Origin: Cylindrodendrum hubeiense
Taxonomy: Eukaryota > Ascomycota > Sordariomycetes > Hypocreales > Nectriaceae
DNA: 64,000 nucleotides
NCBI GenBank assembly: GCA_014621425.1
Contig: JAANBB010000008.1
Coordinates: 62,001 to 126,000, forward strand
Reading direction: 5' to 3'
Shown: positions 1 through 12,555 of the stretch, in pieces
Position numbering within the stretch: the stretch's first letter is position 1
Layout of the letters: the number at the start of each line of letters is the position of its first letter
The notes under the pieces: model-generated
Database searches by the model: none
Seen by the model: only the letters and a program-made list of their open reading frames with translations
What the model was told of the DNA's origin: nothing
Made by a program: the position numbers and the translations under genes

Positions 1-1118
1 CAATGTTTGCCGGAGTTATGATGGCCGCCATCTACAAAGGCATGGGTGGACTGGGTGGCCTTGGGGGTTGGCAATGGGTCTTCATCATTGGTGCGTATTA
101 GTCCAAATTGCATGAAGCCAATCACTGATGCCCTTTAAGATGGAATCATTACCCTGCCCATCGCTATTTTCGGATTCTTTTACTTCCCTGATATCCCCGA
201 AAATACTAAGGCCAGGTACCTTTCGGAGTCGGAAAAGAAATTAGCACGGGATCGATTGCCTACTATTACGCCCGATGGTCATAGCATCCACCCGTGGTCG
301 TTGATGAAGCGCCTTCTGCTCACGCCGACGTTGTGAGTTGATCAATTATCCCGGACGTTTCGTGTTACTCATACAATTTTAGCTGGATTCTTGTCTTCTG
401 GTCACCAGTCTGTGCTACACTTGAAGCCTTCTCTGTGCAAAACAACTTCTTGATCTGGCTCAAATACCAGTCGGAGCACTTCACGCAGAGCCAGATCAAC
501 ACTTATCCTTTGGGTGTGCAAGCAGTTGGCATTGTCTCGAACATGCTCGCTGCATGGCACATGGACGTAACGGGTACACGCATACCAATGGCCATCCTAG
601 CCTGCATGCTGCAGCTGATATGCGCTATTATGCTTTTGGTTCCTACATTGCCATTTGCCGGGACCTTTTTTGCCTTTTACCTATCCGGAACCGCATACAT
701 GGTCAACCCGTTGATTTTTGGCTGGGCAAACATCGTCTTGCAGCGTAGCGGCGATGATGCTGTACGCAGCGTAACACTTTACTCCATGAATGTCGGGTCG
801 ATGGTCATGTATACGTTTTGGGGCATTGCTCTATATTCGGCTGGGGATGCACCGTACTGGAAGAAGGGATCGACTGCTATGATTGTGTGTTGCTTTGTCA
901 TGCTCGGTTATATGTGGGTTGTTTACAGGGTCAGACCCCATTGGTATCATGATCTTGAGAGACAAGTACTAACATGATTTTAGCTGGATAAGCATACCCT
1001 TCGAAAGTACTCGAGCTTGACACCTGATGATGCCGAAAATATCAGCGAGAACAATGCTTTAGGCTTAGAGAAGGTGACCCGAGAGACTATGAAGGACGTT
1101 AAGACTGAAAGCTCTTAG
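1..1118 (+). CDS. MFS transporter, Dal5/allantoate permease type (5' end outside window)
   Basis: C-terminal 320 residues of a plasma-membrane permease of the anion:cation symporter (Dal5/TNA1) family, which takes up organic anions such as allantoate, nicotinate or pantothenate. Exons 1-90, 140-332, 383-929 and 984-1118 keep frame; the last intron carries a perfect TACTAAC branch site. Visible are the GWQWVFIIDG segment before the central loop, the DIPENTKARYLSE loop (family W/PD.P...ArfLteeEk), and then about six hydrophobic helices ending in a short hydrophilic tail. Substrate cannot be read from sequence. The start and the first transmembrane helices lie before base 1. A related, complete permease is at 60738-62485. 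Confidence 0.9.
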
Positions 1119-1518
1119 TGGTTTGAAGAATTGGCACCAAGGGGTGCAGGCCACGAATAGAAGTCAGAACACCCCCCTGTTTTCATTCGAGCTATATTGG
1201 AGACAGTCGGACTTATATCAAAGAGCTCGGTATAACTTTGTGGCTATAATCGATACACATTTTAATCCACCGTTTTAACGCTGTGACTGTTCGTCCTTGT
1301 GTCGACGACGTCACTAAAGTCCAGCCAGGTGAATATCCCTGGCTTCCGAGCTTATTGGCGCACCCTCTACGCATCACAACTTAACGAAAGGCAATTAACA
1401 TAGCGATAGCCACATTGTCATAACTTGCCTTGTATTCTATTCGTTGAAAGACACCACGGAGACGGAAGTGTCACATTTCGACCCAGCTAGAGATTTCAGG
1501 ACACTAACGATTTTCAAT
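1119..1518. other. Intergenic, convergent 3' regions
   Basis: AT-rich 3' flanks of the permease and of the NLR pseudogene meet here. I see no gene, repeat or RNA. Confidence 0.5.
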
Positions 1519-4500
1519 CTACTCTGAGCTATGGGAATCGACATCCTCAGCACCTTGATCCCGCAGCATCTGAATTATGGCTTTGTTGCCTTGCCATACC
1601 GCCGCCCGAAATGCTGTGACGAAAGATCCACCTCGGGCATTGATATCGGCGCCTCGGTCCAGTAGTATCCGGAAGGCCTCTTCCTTGCCTACTGCTGCTG
1701 CTGCTTGAAGTGCTGTGCCATAGCTCGGATGTGAGATACGGACATCGGCATCTCTGTCTAACAGTACCTGGAAGATCTCATCCTTACCTGCTACTATTGC
1801 TGCATGGAGTGCTGTGCCACGGCGTCCGCCTATCATATTAATATTTGCGCCTTTCTCCAGTGGCATTTGGACCGTTTCTTTTTCACCCTCTTCTGCTGCT
1901 GAATATAGCAACGTATCATAGTCTCCCCTGATGTCATCAATATCAGCACCTCTGTCCAGCAGAATGTCAAAGACCACTCGATGGTCATGTGCATCTGCTG
2001 CCCGTAGTGGGGTAGTAAAGTATCCGCCCATAAGATTAATGTCAGCACCCTTATCAAATAATAACTGAACAATCTCATTCCAGCCTGAATTTGATGCTCC
2101 ATATAGTGGCGTGCCGTACCTCTCGTTTTGGGAGTTGACGTTGGCGCCTTTATCTAGAAGCATCTGAACGATCTCTTTGTGGCCCCCTCGTGAGGCTTGT
2201 GCTAACGCCGTTCCCCCTGGTCTTCCTTCAAACTCAATATTGACGTCGTGGTCCAATAGCATCCGGACAACCTCACGGTGCCCTCCTTCTGCCGCTATGA
2301 GGATGGCTGTACCGTAGTACCTTTCTTGCATGTTAACATCTCCATGATCCTCCAGCAAGATATCTTGAGCCACGAGATTGTTACCAATATAGCTTGCTAG
2401 GTGCAGATCTGCCTCGAAGCTTAGAGGGACGTAAAATTCTCGTTTAAAGTACGGAGTCCAAACTTTTGCTGGTGCTGGATTACCGGTTGTAATACACAGC
2501 ATACGTGCTTCTTTTCGCGACTGATCCATCGCAGAAGGTTCCTGTGAGATACAGTGTTGAGACCAATTTTGAGCGGCGTAGACTAGGAATGGGCGTTTCT
2601 CATCCGGAAATCATCGCGTTCCTCATACGGGATATCATCGCTGTCCTCATAGACAACGATTTCAACTTCGTCATCTTGAGACTTCAGGCTAGCAATTTCG
2701 AGCTCAGGGGAGCTTTCACGATCTTGATAAGGCCACTCTTTTCCTTCCGGGAGGTCTGGTAGTAGCAAATAGTGGAGACACAATTTTGAGGTCGTACTGT
2801 GCGATTTTGGTACATTCAAGCGCCCCTGCCATTTGCCTTGTCGTTCTGGGTGAATGAGGAATTCTCTTGCCGTCTGATGAATGAATGACAATTTTGAGTC
2901 ATAAACGCTGATGAAGAGACCGCACAGGTTTTGGATTGTGCTTTGAAAATTTTCCTTTGGCCATAGTTCCGATGTAAGTGCTCCTAATGACTCGGGCCGT
3001 TCCTCCTGCGAAGCTAAAGTCAACGCCACGTTCGCCTCTTCCAGAGTTAAGGGCCGTTTGGCTGCTAGGATAATCTCAAGAAGCATTTCGGATAGTGCTT
3101 GATCTTGACTTCTGCTTAGGATCTTTTCATATGCTTCTGACACCTGGGATGGTATATCCGACAGCAGCCTCTCTATGCTCGATCGTTTCCTGTAGAGACT
3201 CAGGTTCTCCTCGATTGTGTTGAATATGAGATACAGCCATAAATATGTGCGATTCTTCATGTTTTTGAGCCGTTCGGAGATTGTGCGACGATCGGCATCG
3301 GCAAAATTCCCTGCAACTTCATCCATACGATGATCAATGACCAAATTAATCTCGTTGCGGATCTCGTCAGACTTTTCGTCGCCATCGAATCGGAGGTACG
3401 TTGTGGTGCCAAACTTCCCAAAATATGCCTCTAGGTCATCATATGGGCGACTCGTAACAAGAAATTTGAGCTTGGAAGCCGAATTGGATCGACCATTCTG
3501 CTTGCAGTAGAAGTCTCTAAGCGCGTTGATTAATTGTCCGCGACTCTCTTTGTCGCATTCATCGAGAGCGTCGAGGATGCAAACTGTTTCTCCGAAGTCT
3601 GGTGATAATGTGCACTCCATCAAGATTCGCCACAGCTCGGAAAAGTTCTCTGGAAGACGGTGGAATCTTTCTCTTCTCAACGCCGCTTCGATCAGATTGC
3701 CGCTGGTGTCCTGGCTGAAAACCTGATGTAGTATCGCGCAGAGGGCATGGTTGCTGCGGTTGCGGCGCTCATCGCCATCTTTGAAAAAGAAGTAACATAT
3801 CGTCGAGGTAATATTCGTAGAAAGCCGACGCTCATCGACAAGAGCTCGCGACAGGACCGACTTTCCACATCCTGGACCGGCAGAAACCCAAAGAAGGCTG
3901 GAACTGTCCTTATCTCGCCATTCGCGGAATTTCTTATCTCCAAAAAGCCATTCGCAAGTGCCCTGGACCTTCTTGGGATTGAAATTCTTGTTGTCTTCGT
4001 AGTTAGAGCCCAGATTTTGGAGGAGATCTCTTTCCTTCTGTTCCTGGTATATTTGCTTGACTTGTGTGTTGTTATCCTCAATGACCTGGAGCATCTTTTA
4101 AAAAATGACACGGGATCTTTGCATCTCCTGTAGCTGAGTATCCCACTCTCCCAAAATCGCTCCCTGATGTAAAACATCGAGAAACTGGATGCAGCCTTGA
4201 GACAGACTTGCAATCCCAGTTGTCATTCCAGCCCAGTCGTTCGCACCTGTCACATTTTGCCAAGTGCGAGAGAGTTGAGCACGAGAAAGGTGACATATAG
4301 CGCGTGCCTGGTATTCGATCATGTGGGAGTAAAGTTTGGCCAACGGCTCGATGACATTGCGGTACGAGTGTCGTTCAGATCTGATGTAATCTTTTTCGAC
4401 GATCCCTCAATAGAGCTGGACATCTGTCATGGAGTCGAAACCCTTCAGCATGGCCTCAATCTGACCAGTTCCGTTTTGCAGCAGCTGCCTAGTTTAGCAT

Positions 4501-5270
4501 ACACACATGGGTAGAGGAGTTTGTAGACCTACAGGGAGTAGCAGAGAAACACCCGACCATGCCAATGCGGCATACGGCTGAGCGCTGAGAGCGTTTTTGA
4601 TCACAGGTTCAGACCACACGATGAACTTGAGCAACTTTTCAGCGTGCTGCCGGACCCTGATATCCCCCCTTGGAAAGGGTACACGCCACTGCTTCTCATC
4701 TCGATCATCTAACAATGTCTGCAAAAGATTTTCGATAGATCGAGGGGTTGAAAGACTAATAGTCTGAGTATTGCTTTGCAACTATGAGAGATGCTTTTCA
4801 TAGTCCGCCGTCAGATCTGGCTCTCGTTTCTGGACAATCTCGTAGGCTCGAGTCCATGAATCAACGTCTTCGCTGGAATTAACAGGACTTAAGTCTGCGC
4901 TAGAAGCAGCAACTTGAGCGTGGATTGCAGTGGATGTCGGGGCAGAGGGATCTAGAGGGGCTATAGGCGCAGCCGCTGTAGACGAATCTAGGGACTGTAG
5001 AGGAGGCATTGGCGCAGATGATTCCACAGAAGCTAGAACAGACGTTTTCGTAGAGGAATCTAACGACCGAGAAGCTGTTACGACAGGCTCTGGGGGTGAT
5101 GCCGCCGTGGTTGGAGGGGGGACAATCTGCCCAGAGCTCAATATTGACGTAGCAGAGGAAACAATTCCATCGCTTGCCTCGCCTCCTTCATCGGCATGGT
5201 TCTTAGACCTTTTTGACAAAGCCCCCTTCAACTTCGAGCGAAGCCCCATACTGTTCAAAGATACACTCAC
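1519..5270 (-). pseudogene. NACHT-ankyrin NLR (STAND) pseudogene
   Basis: Relic of a fungal NOD-like receptor, a cytosolic signal-transducing NTPase family linked to non-self recognition. Order of domains: low-complexity Ser/Ala-rich leader (5270 to about 4860), NWD/NACHT N-terminal helical domain (about 4850-4100), NACHT NTPase with Walker A GPGCGKS (near 3870), Walker B DALDE and the TSRP motif, then about eight ankyrin repeats (about 2400-1540; repeated LLDRGADI units). A 48-nt intron at 4485-4532 restores the frame. The coding frame is nevertheless broken: in-frame TAG at 4782-4784, TGA at 4407-4409, TAA at 4098-4100, and a frame change near 2575-2590 just before the ankyrin part. No plausible intron of normal size removes these stops. 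The TGA lies where relatives, from memory, have Trp. An alternative is assembly error or stop-skipping micro-introns, which I consider less likely. Confidence 0.8.
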
Positions 5271-6381
5271 TCAGCAGATATTGGCGACAGTCTATAACCA
5301 CTGTTGGATGAATTCGAGGTTGGCTTCGGAAACGAGTTGTGGGTGCCCAATGGTTCATGCGATGGGTGAGAACCTACAACGGTTCCGAACCACCTCGGAA
5401 GAGACGGCACTCGTGAGAATTCTTGTCTAGCGCGTCGATTGCTATTCAATAGTAATGACGGATATAATACCCAGCTCAGGCGCTTCCATGAAACCTTGAG
5501 CTGGAGAGTGAATAAATCACAGCTGCGGGGTAATAAAACAAGATCAAGAAATTGCATGGTGCTGACCACCAGCCTCATACGGCTGAGAGAGTTAGCCATC
5601 TGAGTGGATAATACGGTGGCCAACCGTATTGCATTGCGACACGTTATCCTGGCGATCTAACCCAATTGATCACGTTGAGAAGGCCAGGTATTTATACGGA
5701 CACCTTTAAATGCAACAAGACAAAACTGTTGCCTTCATATTAAAGTTGTGCCGGGAGGGAAATACAACGAGGTAAACGCATGCACCGCAGGTTGGACGGA
5801 CTAGGTTAGTCCGCTGCCTTATCCAAGACCAGAGTCACAGGATGTCAGAAGTTGCATCAGATGTCGCTTTAAACTGACAGTTTAATGGAGATTAAATATA
5901 TCGAACAATACTAGCGCCGCCAACTTTAATTGTTATTACACGAAGAACTAGCTTGAAAATATTTCACGGCACATAGTTGCACCATTTTAATACTCGTTTA
6001 GTTCGTGTGTTGTGTCTACTTGGGATCATCATGCTCCCAAATTCCCACTCCCGCGTCTCTTTCATCGTCTCAACAATTTTGCACATATCAACTCATAATC
6101 TAGCTCAATACTTCTATCACTTTAGCTTCTTATCCTCTGATATCCCCAAATAACCTCTACTGAGATAGGCAGCAATACGCACCGGTCAAAACCAACCCCA
6201 CCCACCAGTAGCAAAAGCTAGTGTAGGGTAGTGTAGTTGGTCTTGACAATTGACCTCCTGGACATGGCTGCAGAATGACTGGACCGTGTAAATCATGCGA
6301 GTTTATAATAGTGAAGAGACTAATCATAAGATTTATATACCAGAATCTCTCTTGTCAAGTGTGCCCCATAACTTTCGGCGC
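5271..6381. other. Intergenic region with repeat fragment
   Basis: No supported gene. Bases about 6181-6260 match, on the minus strand, a degenerate repeat also found at 48330-48650 and 49640-49930. The rest is AT-rich upstream DNA of the NLR relic and 3' flank of the aldo/keto reductase. Confidence 0.45.
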
Positions 6382-7497
6382 CTACTTCCACTGAATCTTC
6401 CCACCCAGCAACGACTCCATCATGGGGTTTCTTCTTCCATCCTCCCGGGGGTCTTCACCAATGAAATCCATTGGGAAGCCAACATCAAACGACTTGATGC
6501 TTTCAATGTACTTGACTTGACCATCTGTCAATTTGATGCTCAATGCCTCGATATTGTCGTGGAGATGCTCAACCTTTCGACCACCGACAAGCGGGAAAAC
6601 ATGCGGCGCCTTCTGCATCACGTACGCCAGTGCGATCTGTTGAATGGTCGCGTCTCCATGCTCGGCAGCCACCTTTTCCAGCGCGTCGCTAACTCTGAGA
6701 GCCTCTTCGTTCTGCTGACTGCCACGACCTGAAATATCGGACTCTTGCCGGGCTGCGCGTTGTGCCTTTGTCTGAAGCTGGCCGCCACCGAGGACATCCC
6801 AAGGGCACAGCGCCATGCCGAAATGACGTGCCATCGGAATGATCTCACGTTCGAAATCTCGACGCATAACATTCCAGCGACCCTGGTAAACAGAGAACTG
6901 AGTTTTGCCGTGCGCTTTCGCGTAGGTGTTAGCTGCCGAGACAATCCAGGCCGGGGTGTCAGAGATGCCGAGGTAGAGGACTTTGCCTTGCTCAACAAGC
7001 ATGTGGAGCGAGTCCATAAGCTCCTCAATCGAGGTCGACCAGTCCCACCAGTGTACATAGAGCAAATCTATGTAGTTCGTCTGCAGCTTTCGGAGCGAAG
7101 CCTCAACAGATAACCGGAGGGATTTCTTGTGATTTCCAGCGTAGTTGACAGTCTTTCCTCTGCCGGTCTCCCACCCGCGAAAGTCGTTTGTAAACTTGGT
7201 CGCCACAAACATGAGGTCTCGGTTACCCCTGGCCTGCATCCACCGGCCTAAATACAACTCTGAATCCTCGTCTTGATAGTTGTTGGCGGTGTCGATGAAG
7301 TTGCCGCCAGCACCGTGGTATGCGTCTAAAAGCTGGAAAGATTTCTCTTCGTCCATTGCACCCATAAAAGCGGCCCACGACTTGCCAATGGACATGGCCC
7401 CTAACGCGAGTGGTGACACTCTCACGCCCGCAGTGCTAGCCAGGATGCGATACCGACCTAGCTCGGTCTTGGGTTCTGGAGGGATTGGAAAAGCCAT
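6382..7497 (-). CDS. Aldo/keto reductase (norsolorinic-acid-reductase/aryl-alcohol dehydrogenase type)
   Basis: Single-exon NADPH-dependent carbonyl reductase of 371 residues with the TIM-barrel catalytic set in order: Asp and Tyr in FIDTANNYQDEDSE, Lys in VATKF, His in YVHWWDW. The C-terminal part (PLVGGRKVEHLHDNIEAL) is typical of the NorB/StcV/AAD-like clade, usually 340-390 residues. I start at the Met at 7497 (MAFPIPPEPKTELG), because the upstream in-frame extension is low-complexity and has no matching family segment. Members act on aromatic aldehydes or ketones; the substrate here is unknown. Its 5' side faces a repeat-bearing gap before the BBE oxidase. Confidence 0.9.
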   Translation of the reverse strand: MAFPIPPEPKTELGRYRILASTAGVRVSPLALGAMSIGKSWAAFMGAMDEEKSFQLLDAYHGAGGNFIDTANNYQDEDSELYLGRWMQARGNRDLMFVATKFTNDFRGWETGRGKTVNYAGNHKKSLRLSVEASLRKLQTNYIDLLYVHWWDWSTSIEELMDSLHMLVEQGKVLYLGISDTPAWIVSAANTYAKAHGKTQFSVYQGRWNVMRRDFEREIIPMARHFGMALCPWDVLGGGQLQTKAQRAARQESDISGRGSQQNEEALRVSDALEKVAAEHGDATIQQIALAYVMQKAPHVFPLVGGRKVEHLHDNIEALSIKLTDGQVKYIESIKSFDVGFPMDFIGEDPREDGRRNPMMESLLGGKIQWK

Positions 7498-8908
7498 GGT
7501 GGGTATGTACCGGGTGTGTGGTGGCAGTGATCTGTGAGGGGGCAAGAGCAAGAGAGATGAGGACAAGGAATAGGTTGTCTTGGATTGAGTTGGGATGAAA
7601 CGGCGTAAATCAATTTGGGCGTCATGCCTGGGCATTTATGCGGCACAGATGCCACGTTGCTGTTGTATTAGAACAGAATCGAATGTGCCTGAAGATATCC
7701 TTCGGCTATGGGAACATGTTGCCAACCGACGGCCCGATAAGATCATCTTTTCTTTCAACGTAGAAACGTACGGCTACGTCAACATCCCCGGTGAAGTGGA
7801 ATGTCCGCAGCACCAATGCTACCCAAATGAACTTACGCACCAGCATTAGCAGCGCTAATGCAACCGACTGACGCACTAAAGCCGGCAGCGCTAATGCAAC
7901 CTACTTACGCACTAACGTCGGGACGAAGACTCCGGAGGTGTCAACTTTATCTCCGTACTCTATACGCACGGACAACAGATGCAAGTTTAACCTGGCTTAC
8001 CGGACTTTGAGCATAAATGAAGTGTAATACTGTGCATCTTATTCATAACTGTGACCTTGATTCGTTGAATAACTTGGTATTAACATAGATAATTTCTGGG
8101 ATCTAACCAGAACTGTGTCGAATCGACATCCGGCTGCTCCCCATGTCATGTAACATGTGTAATCCCCGCCCACAGAGTCTCCTCCGTGAAGACCCCCCTC
8201 GGCAGATACTAAGGGGATGCACTGCTGCCGGTCTGGATTGGTTTCTGGACGAGGTAACCTTCCAAAGCATCCGATTGCTCCACTCAAACCATAGGAGCGC
8301 ATCATCCAAGCAGCGGAGCGCAGAAATTTGATGAGCACCGAAATGCCAAGTGGTGGACATGATTGATAGCCGACAGCTCCGAAGTCCTTTGGTACAAAGA
8401 CGGCCCGAAAGCATCATGTGAAACATAGATAAAGTTACCGCTAACGTGTGATCGGAAGGCGCTTCTATTCGATTGCCATTTTGGGTATGTTGATTCGGTC
8501 CGACACCTGCTGTATCAGGCCCAACGCCGGCCGTGACGTAAGCAATTTTATGAATGAGAAATCCTAGGCAGGAATCTATGAGATTAGAATATGATAGAAG
8601 TCAAGTATATCATATAATAGAAGGACAGAGTTCAACAACACACTGACGGAAACTGACATATAAATCTCAAGTCAGTCCTCGAATCATTGTCCGGCAACTT
8701 GATGATCTATACTTGTCACATTTGCTGATTTATTATCTGCTTACTAGGAAAAGGTGTGTCCTTTCCATTCTAATTCATACAGGGAGCTTAGATGGTGTAA
8801 GGGCTGCTGGGAGTCAAGCTATCGTCGGTCCGGTCTTCAACAAACCGAAATATCCTCTCAGGAGTGATGCTTACCTTTTCTCTCTTGTCAACAGGTTCTT
8901 TCATCGAA
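7498..8908. other. Intergenic region with tandem repeat
   Basis: Divergent upstream region of the aldo/keto reductase and the BBE-like oxidase. It holds the 36-bp tandem repeat listed next. Short open frames on both strands in 8039-8430 match nothing I recognise. Confidence 0.4.
7850..7921. repeat. 36-bp tandem repeat, two copies plus a partial copy
   Basis: Units 7850-7885 and 7886-7921 both begin CAGCGCTAATGCAACC, differ at a few bases and end in CGG or close to it. Bases 7830-7849 look like the tail of a third unit. Confidence 0.75.
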
Positions 8909-10658
8909 ATGAAGCTCTCACATTTGTACTTCTTGGGTCATTTCCTCGCATCGACGTATGCTACCGACCTCGGACCTCGGAAATACACATTGCCGCTTCC
9001 TCACGATGGCGCGAACTGTCAGCAGGCGGTAAGTCTCAAATTATACACGATACAGAAAGCGTTCGTCTAACCAGAATAGTGCGAGATTTTGGCCTCCGAG
9101 TTCCCCGGCAGACTGCACTACCATGACTCCGATGCCAACTTCACAATCTGGGACCAGAAACAGCTACAGACCGTCTATGCCTGCCGTGTGGAGCCTGTAT
9201 CTTCCAATGAAGTCTCCAGAGTCTTGCGGGTTCTTGTAAATAACTGGTGCAGATTCGCAGTAAAATGCGGCGGCCACTCGCGATTTCCAGACGACGCTGT
9301 GTCAGTCGGGGGAGTTACTATCGATCTAGGTATGATCAACAGTACGGTTGTTTCAGATGACCAAACTACTGCTCGCATCGGTGGCGGGTCCCTCACGCGT
9401 CAGGTATTCGCTGCTCTTGATCCGTACGGTTTGGCATACGTTGGGGGAAGAGTCGGACAAGTCGGCATGGGGGGCTTTACCCTTGGTGGCGGCACGTCTG
9501 TACTCGCAGGAAAGTATGGATGGGCTCTAGACCATGTGTTGGAGTATGAGGTGAGGCGATTTCTTGCCCTTGCCCTGTATGCCATTTTTTGCTAATCCAA
9601 GAAGGTTGTTTTACCAAACGCCACGATTGTCACGGCATCTGAAGATTCGCATCCGGACTTATACTACGCTCTTCGAGGTGGCGGAAACAACTACGGCATC
9701 GTCACTTCATTCAATGTAAGTGTGTTTCCTCAGCGTCATGTTTACGCTGGGTCGCGCACCTTTTCCGATGACCAGACGGGTCGATTTCTTGAAGAAGCCG
9801 AGAACATTTTTTCGATCCAAGACCACGACGATACCAACATTGGCCTCGAGTACCGGTATTCCTACTCTGTCCGTGATGGTTGGACCATGTCGAGCACCCA
9901 GCGCTACGCCGAGCCTGTTATGAACCCACCGGTGTTTGATGCTCTTAATGGCATTCCGGCTTTGGGAAATCTCACCGGAGGCATAAACAGCCTAGCGAAC
10001 AGCACAAGCTTCAGTGGGCCGCTAGGAATCACAAGGTATGAGTCCCAGAAACACCCACCGACACCACGGAACATTAAAATAGCATAGGAACCTTTTTACC
10101 ACTCTAACACATTACCCGTCCGTAAAACTGGGCCGAAAAGGCCTTGAAATTCTCAAGAGCAAAGTGGAGGAGGGGAATTTAACTAGCCTCAACCCGCAGA
10201 TAATTACGTATTCCATACCTGCCGCGACGATGGAAATGTCCAAGGCAAGAGGCGGCAATGCCCTGGGTCTTGACGTCAAAGGGCATCTCGTCAGTAAGTC
10301 TAATCCCCTCGCCACTCTATCTCTGATTTCCCGTGGCGATAATATATATAATGATTCGGACGCAATCTGACGACCATAATAAGTCAATCTCCTTTCCTTG
10401 AGCTGGACGACCAGCTCATTGGATGATGCCGCATACGCTTTGGCAGACGACTTCATTGCAGACTTTCGAAAAGCCGCTAAGAGTGTCAACGCCTTCCACC
10501 CATTCGTCTACATTAATTATGCGAGCAAAGGACAAGACGTATTCGCAGGGTATGGCAAAAGAAACCAACAGAGACTGGTCAAGATTCAAAAAGCCGTTGA
10601 TCCCCGTGGTGTTTTCACGTCTTCGGGACTCTGGACTGGCTTCTTCAAAGTACGGTGA
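8909..10658 (+). CDS. Secreted FAD-linked oxidoreductase, BBE-like
   Basis: Berberine-bridge-enzyme-like flavoprotein, 500 residues after splicing of exons 8909-9028, 9080-9550, 9605-10035, 10088-10293 and 10384-10658; every junction keeps frame. Start chosen at 8909 because it gives an N-terminal signal peptide (MKLSHLYFLGHF...). Domains: FAD_binding_4 with a CGGH segment (the His is the usual covalent flavin attachment site), the GGxTLGGGTS and KYGWALDHV motifs, LRGGGNNYGIVT, and a C-terminal BBE domain (YINYASKG...DPRGVFTSSGLW). I do not see the second, Cys, flavin anchor of plant BBE. Such oxidases act on sugars, alkaloids or polyketide intermediates. The 18-nt stretch GTAAGTGTGTTTCCTCAG at 9717 resembles an intron but encodes conserved residues and is kept. 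It lies tail to tail with the next aldo/keto reductase. Confidence 0.92.
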
Positions 10659-11280
10659 TGGTTGCTTGCGTGGGAGTAACATAAGTAGCTTTTGACCTAG
10701 CACGACTGTGTAATTAAACACTTGCGAAATAAACACTAGGCAAAACGTTTTCACTGTCGCGAATGCGTTCTCAAATGTGGTGAATGTCGCAGCACATATT
10801 ACGCTATTCGATTGCTAGCATAGGCTGGTCTGGTAGTCATCGCACCACAGAGGTAAGATGACCATACTGGGTCTGAGTTGAATTTGCTAGTCGTTCTGGG
10901 TACTTGAATCCTGATTTGGAACTTGGAGGCTAGGAACTGGAGAAGTCAGATGTACACAATGCATGTTAGGGAATTGGCCATTGATGACACTGTCCTACGC
11001 AGCCGTTACTCTCTGGGGCCTACACCGCCACTATAGCCGACAAGACCCAGAGATGTAGGATATTCGCGATGGGTTAGCTCAATTGAGTTCCCACTAGAGA
11101 ATTCAAAGACTTTGACAGCATAGCACACATTGCACGCGGCAGCCGAGCGGGGTTGTGTTATAAGCACAGGCACAGAGCGACCTTAGGAGCCAGCGAGACC
11201 GTCAGGAGAATGCGACCTGAGAGAATCAATTTCGATACTATGTAAGTGCAGTATGATGGTCGCAGTAAACAGTCATAAAC
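10659..11280. other. Intergenic, convergent 3' regions
   Basis: Between the BBE oxidase and the aldo/keto reductase on the other strand. No gene or strong repeat seen. Confidence 0.5.
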
Positions 11281-12555
11281 CTAGTGACCAACCATCGACT
11301 GGAAGATGGGAGCGAATCTCTCTCCAACTGGCTTAGCATCGTCCACAATTTTTCGCATCGCCTTCAACTCCTCTTCCGTCAGCACGATATCTCGAGATGC
11401 CCAGTTCTCTTCCAGACGTGTGGCTTTGGTGGTGCCTGGAATAGCAATCAATCCCTGCGCGGCAACCCAAGCCAGTGCGATCTGCGCAACCGTGCAGCCT
11501 TTTGCGGTTGCCAATTGCTTAATCTCATCGACGATTGCCTTATTCTTGTAGAAGTTCTCGCCCTGGAACTTTGGGACTGTGATGATAGAAGTCAGTCTTC
11601 CCATAATCGCAACATAGTCATAAGCACACATGATGACCTACCAGTGCGTCGGAAATCATCAGGCGCGAAGTCATCGGGCGACTTGAACTCAAAGTCATCC
11701 ACAAGCCAGCCATGTCCTAACGGGCTAAAAGCCACAAAGGCGACACCCAATTCCTTGGCCGTCTCGATAAGACCATTCGTCTCGTGTAATGTCTCAAAGG
11801 CTGAGTACTCGGCTTGAATGGCATCGATCTTGGCGACTTGAAACTATTAGCGTCTTGTGATTCTTTAGTCATCGGCATACGAACTCGAGTTTGCCTTGCG
11901 CAAGGTCTCAGCAGAGCATTCAGATAGACCAATGTATTTGGTTTTTCCAGCGCGGCGAAGTTCATCAAGGGCGCCAATGGACTCCTCGAGGGGAGTATCT
12001 TGAAGACAAAGTCAGGACTGATTCAAACAAATTCGCACAGGGGTTATCCACGAACTAGGGTCGATTCTGTGGAGATAGTAGAGGTCAGGGGTAAAACCAA
12101 GCCTATCGATTGTTCCCTCGATGTATTCCTTGATGTGGGATGCTGAGTTGGTTACTGCTCGCGTAGATCCGAACACATCAAATCCACACTTGGACGCCAC
12201 TGCGCAACATCTGTCGTAAGTCACCACGCATCGTTTAGAGCTTGGAGGTTGTGGTGCTCACCAAAAAGCTTGTCACGGACATTATACTTTGTAATAAAGT
12301 CTCCAAGCAGCTTCTCGTTTTCGCCATTCTTGTATGCAACCTAGAACCCGACGGCGTTAGAAGTAATGTGTTCGGCCTCTTTCACGAGTGGCTTACTGCG
12401 GTGTCCCAAAATGTGCAGCCGAGTTCGACCGCTTTCAAGAGGACCGGCTCAGACTGTTCGAGGTCCAGATTGCTTCCCATGGCAGAATTCAAACCCATGG
12501 CGCCAAAGCCGGGGACGGGGACTTGCTGTCCGCCAAATGAAAGTGATTTGAGCAT
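11281..12555 (-). CDS. Aldo/keto reductase, AKR13/YakC-like
   Basis: NAD(P)H-dependent reductase of 328 residues. Exons on the minus strand: 12555-12397, 12340-12262, 12199-12056, 11998-11885, 11836-11642, 11576-11281; all phases close. Catalytic set: Asp and Tyr in [14 protein letters not shown], Lys in VASKCGF, His in [15 protein letters not shown]; cofactor-binding end [12 protein letters not shown]. Two introns start with the unusual donor GTTCGT (12055 and 11884), chosen because only they give the conserved HRIDPNTPLEES and an open frame. A leader intron probably precedes the start: donor GTAAGT at 12677, acceptor at 12576, with a TATA-like TATATAATAATA near 12772-12783. Divergently placed from the bZIP gene and tail to tail with the BBE oxidase. 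Confidence 0.9.

Noticed and set aside
1519..5270. Reading the NLR as three or four separate intact genes
   Set aside because: The pieces are consecutive parts of one known domain order and lie in the same frame across each stop codon.
9717..9734. 18-nt GTAAGT...CAG stretch that looks like an intron in the BBE oxidase
   Set aside because: Too short for an intron, and it encodes residues that fit the family (before the GSRTF segment) without breaking frame.
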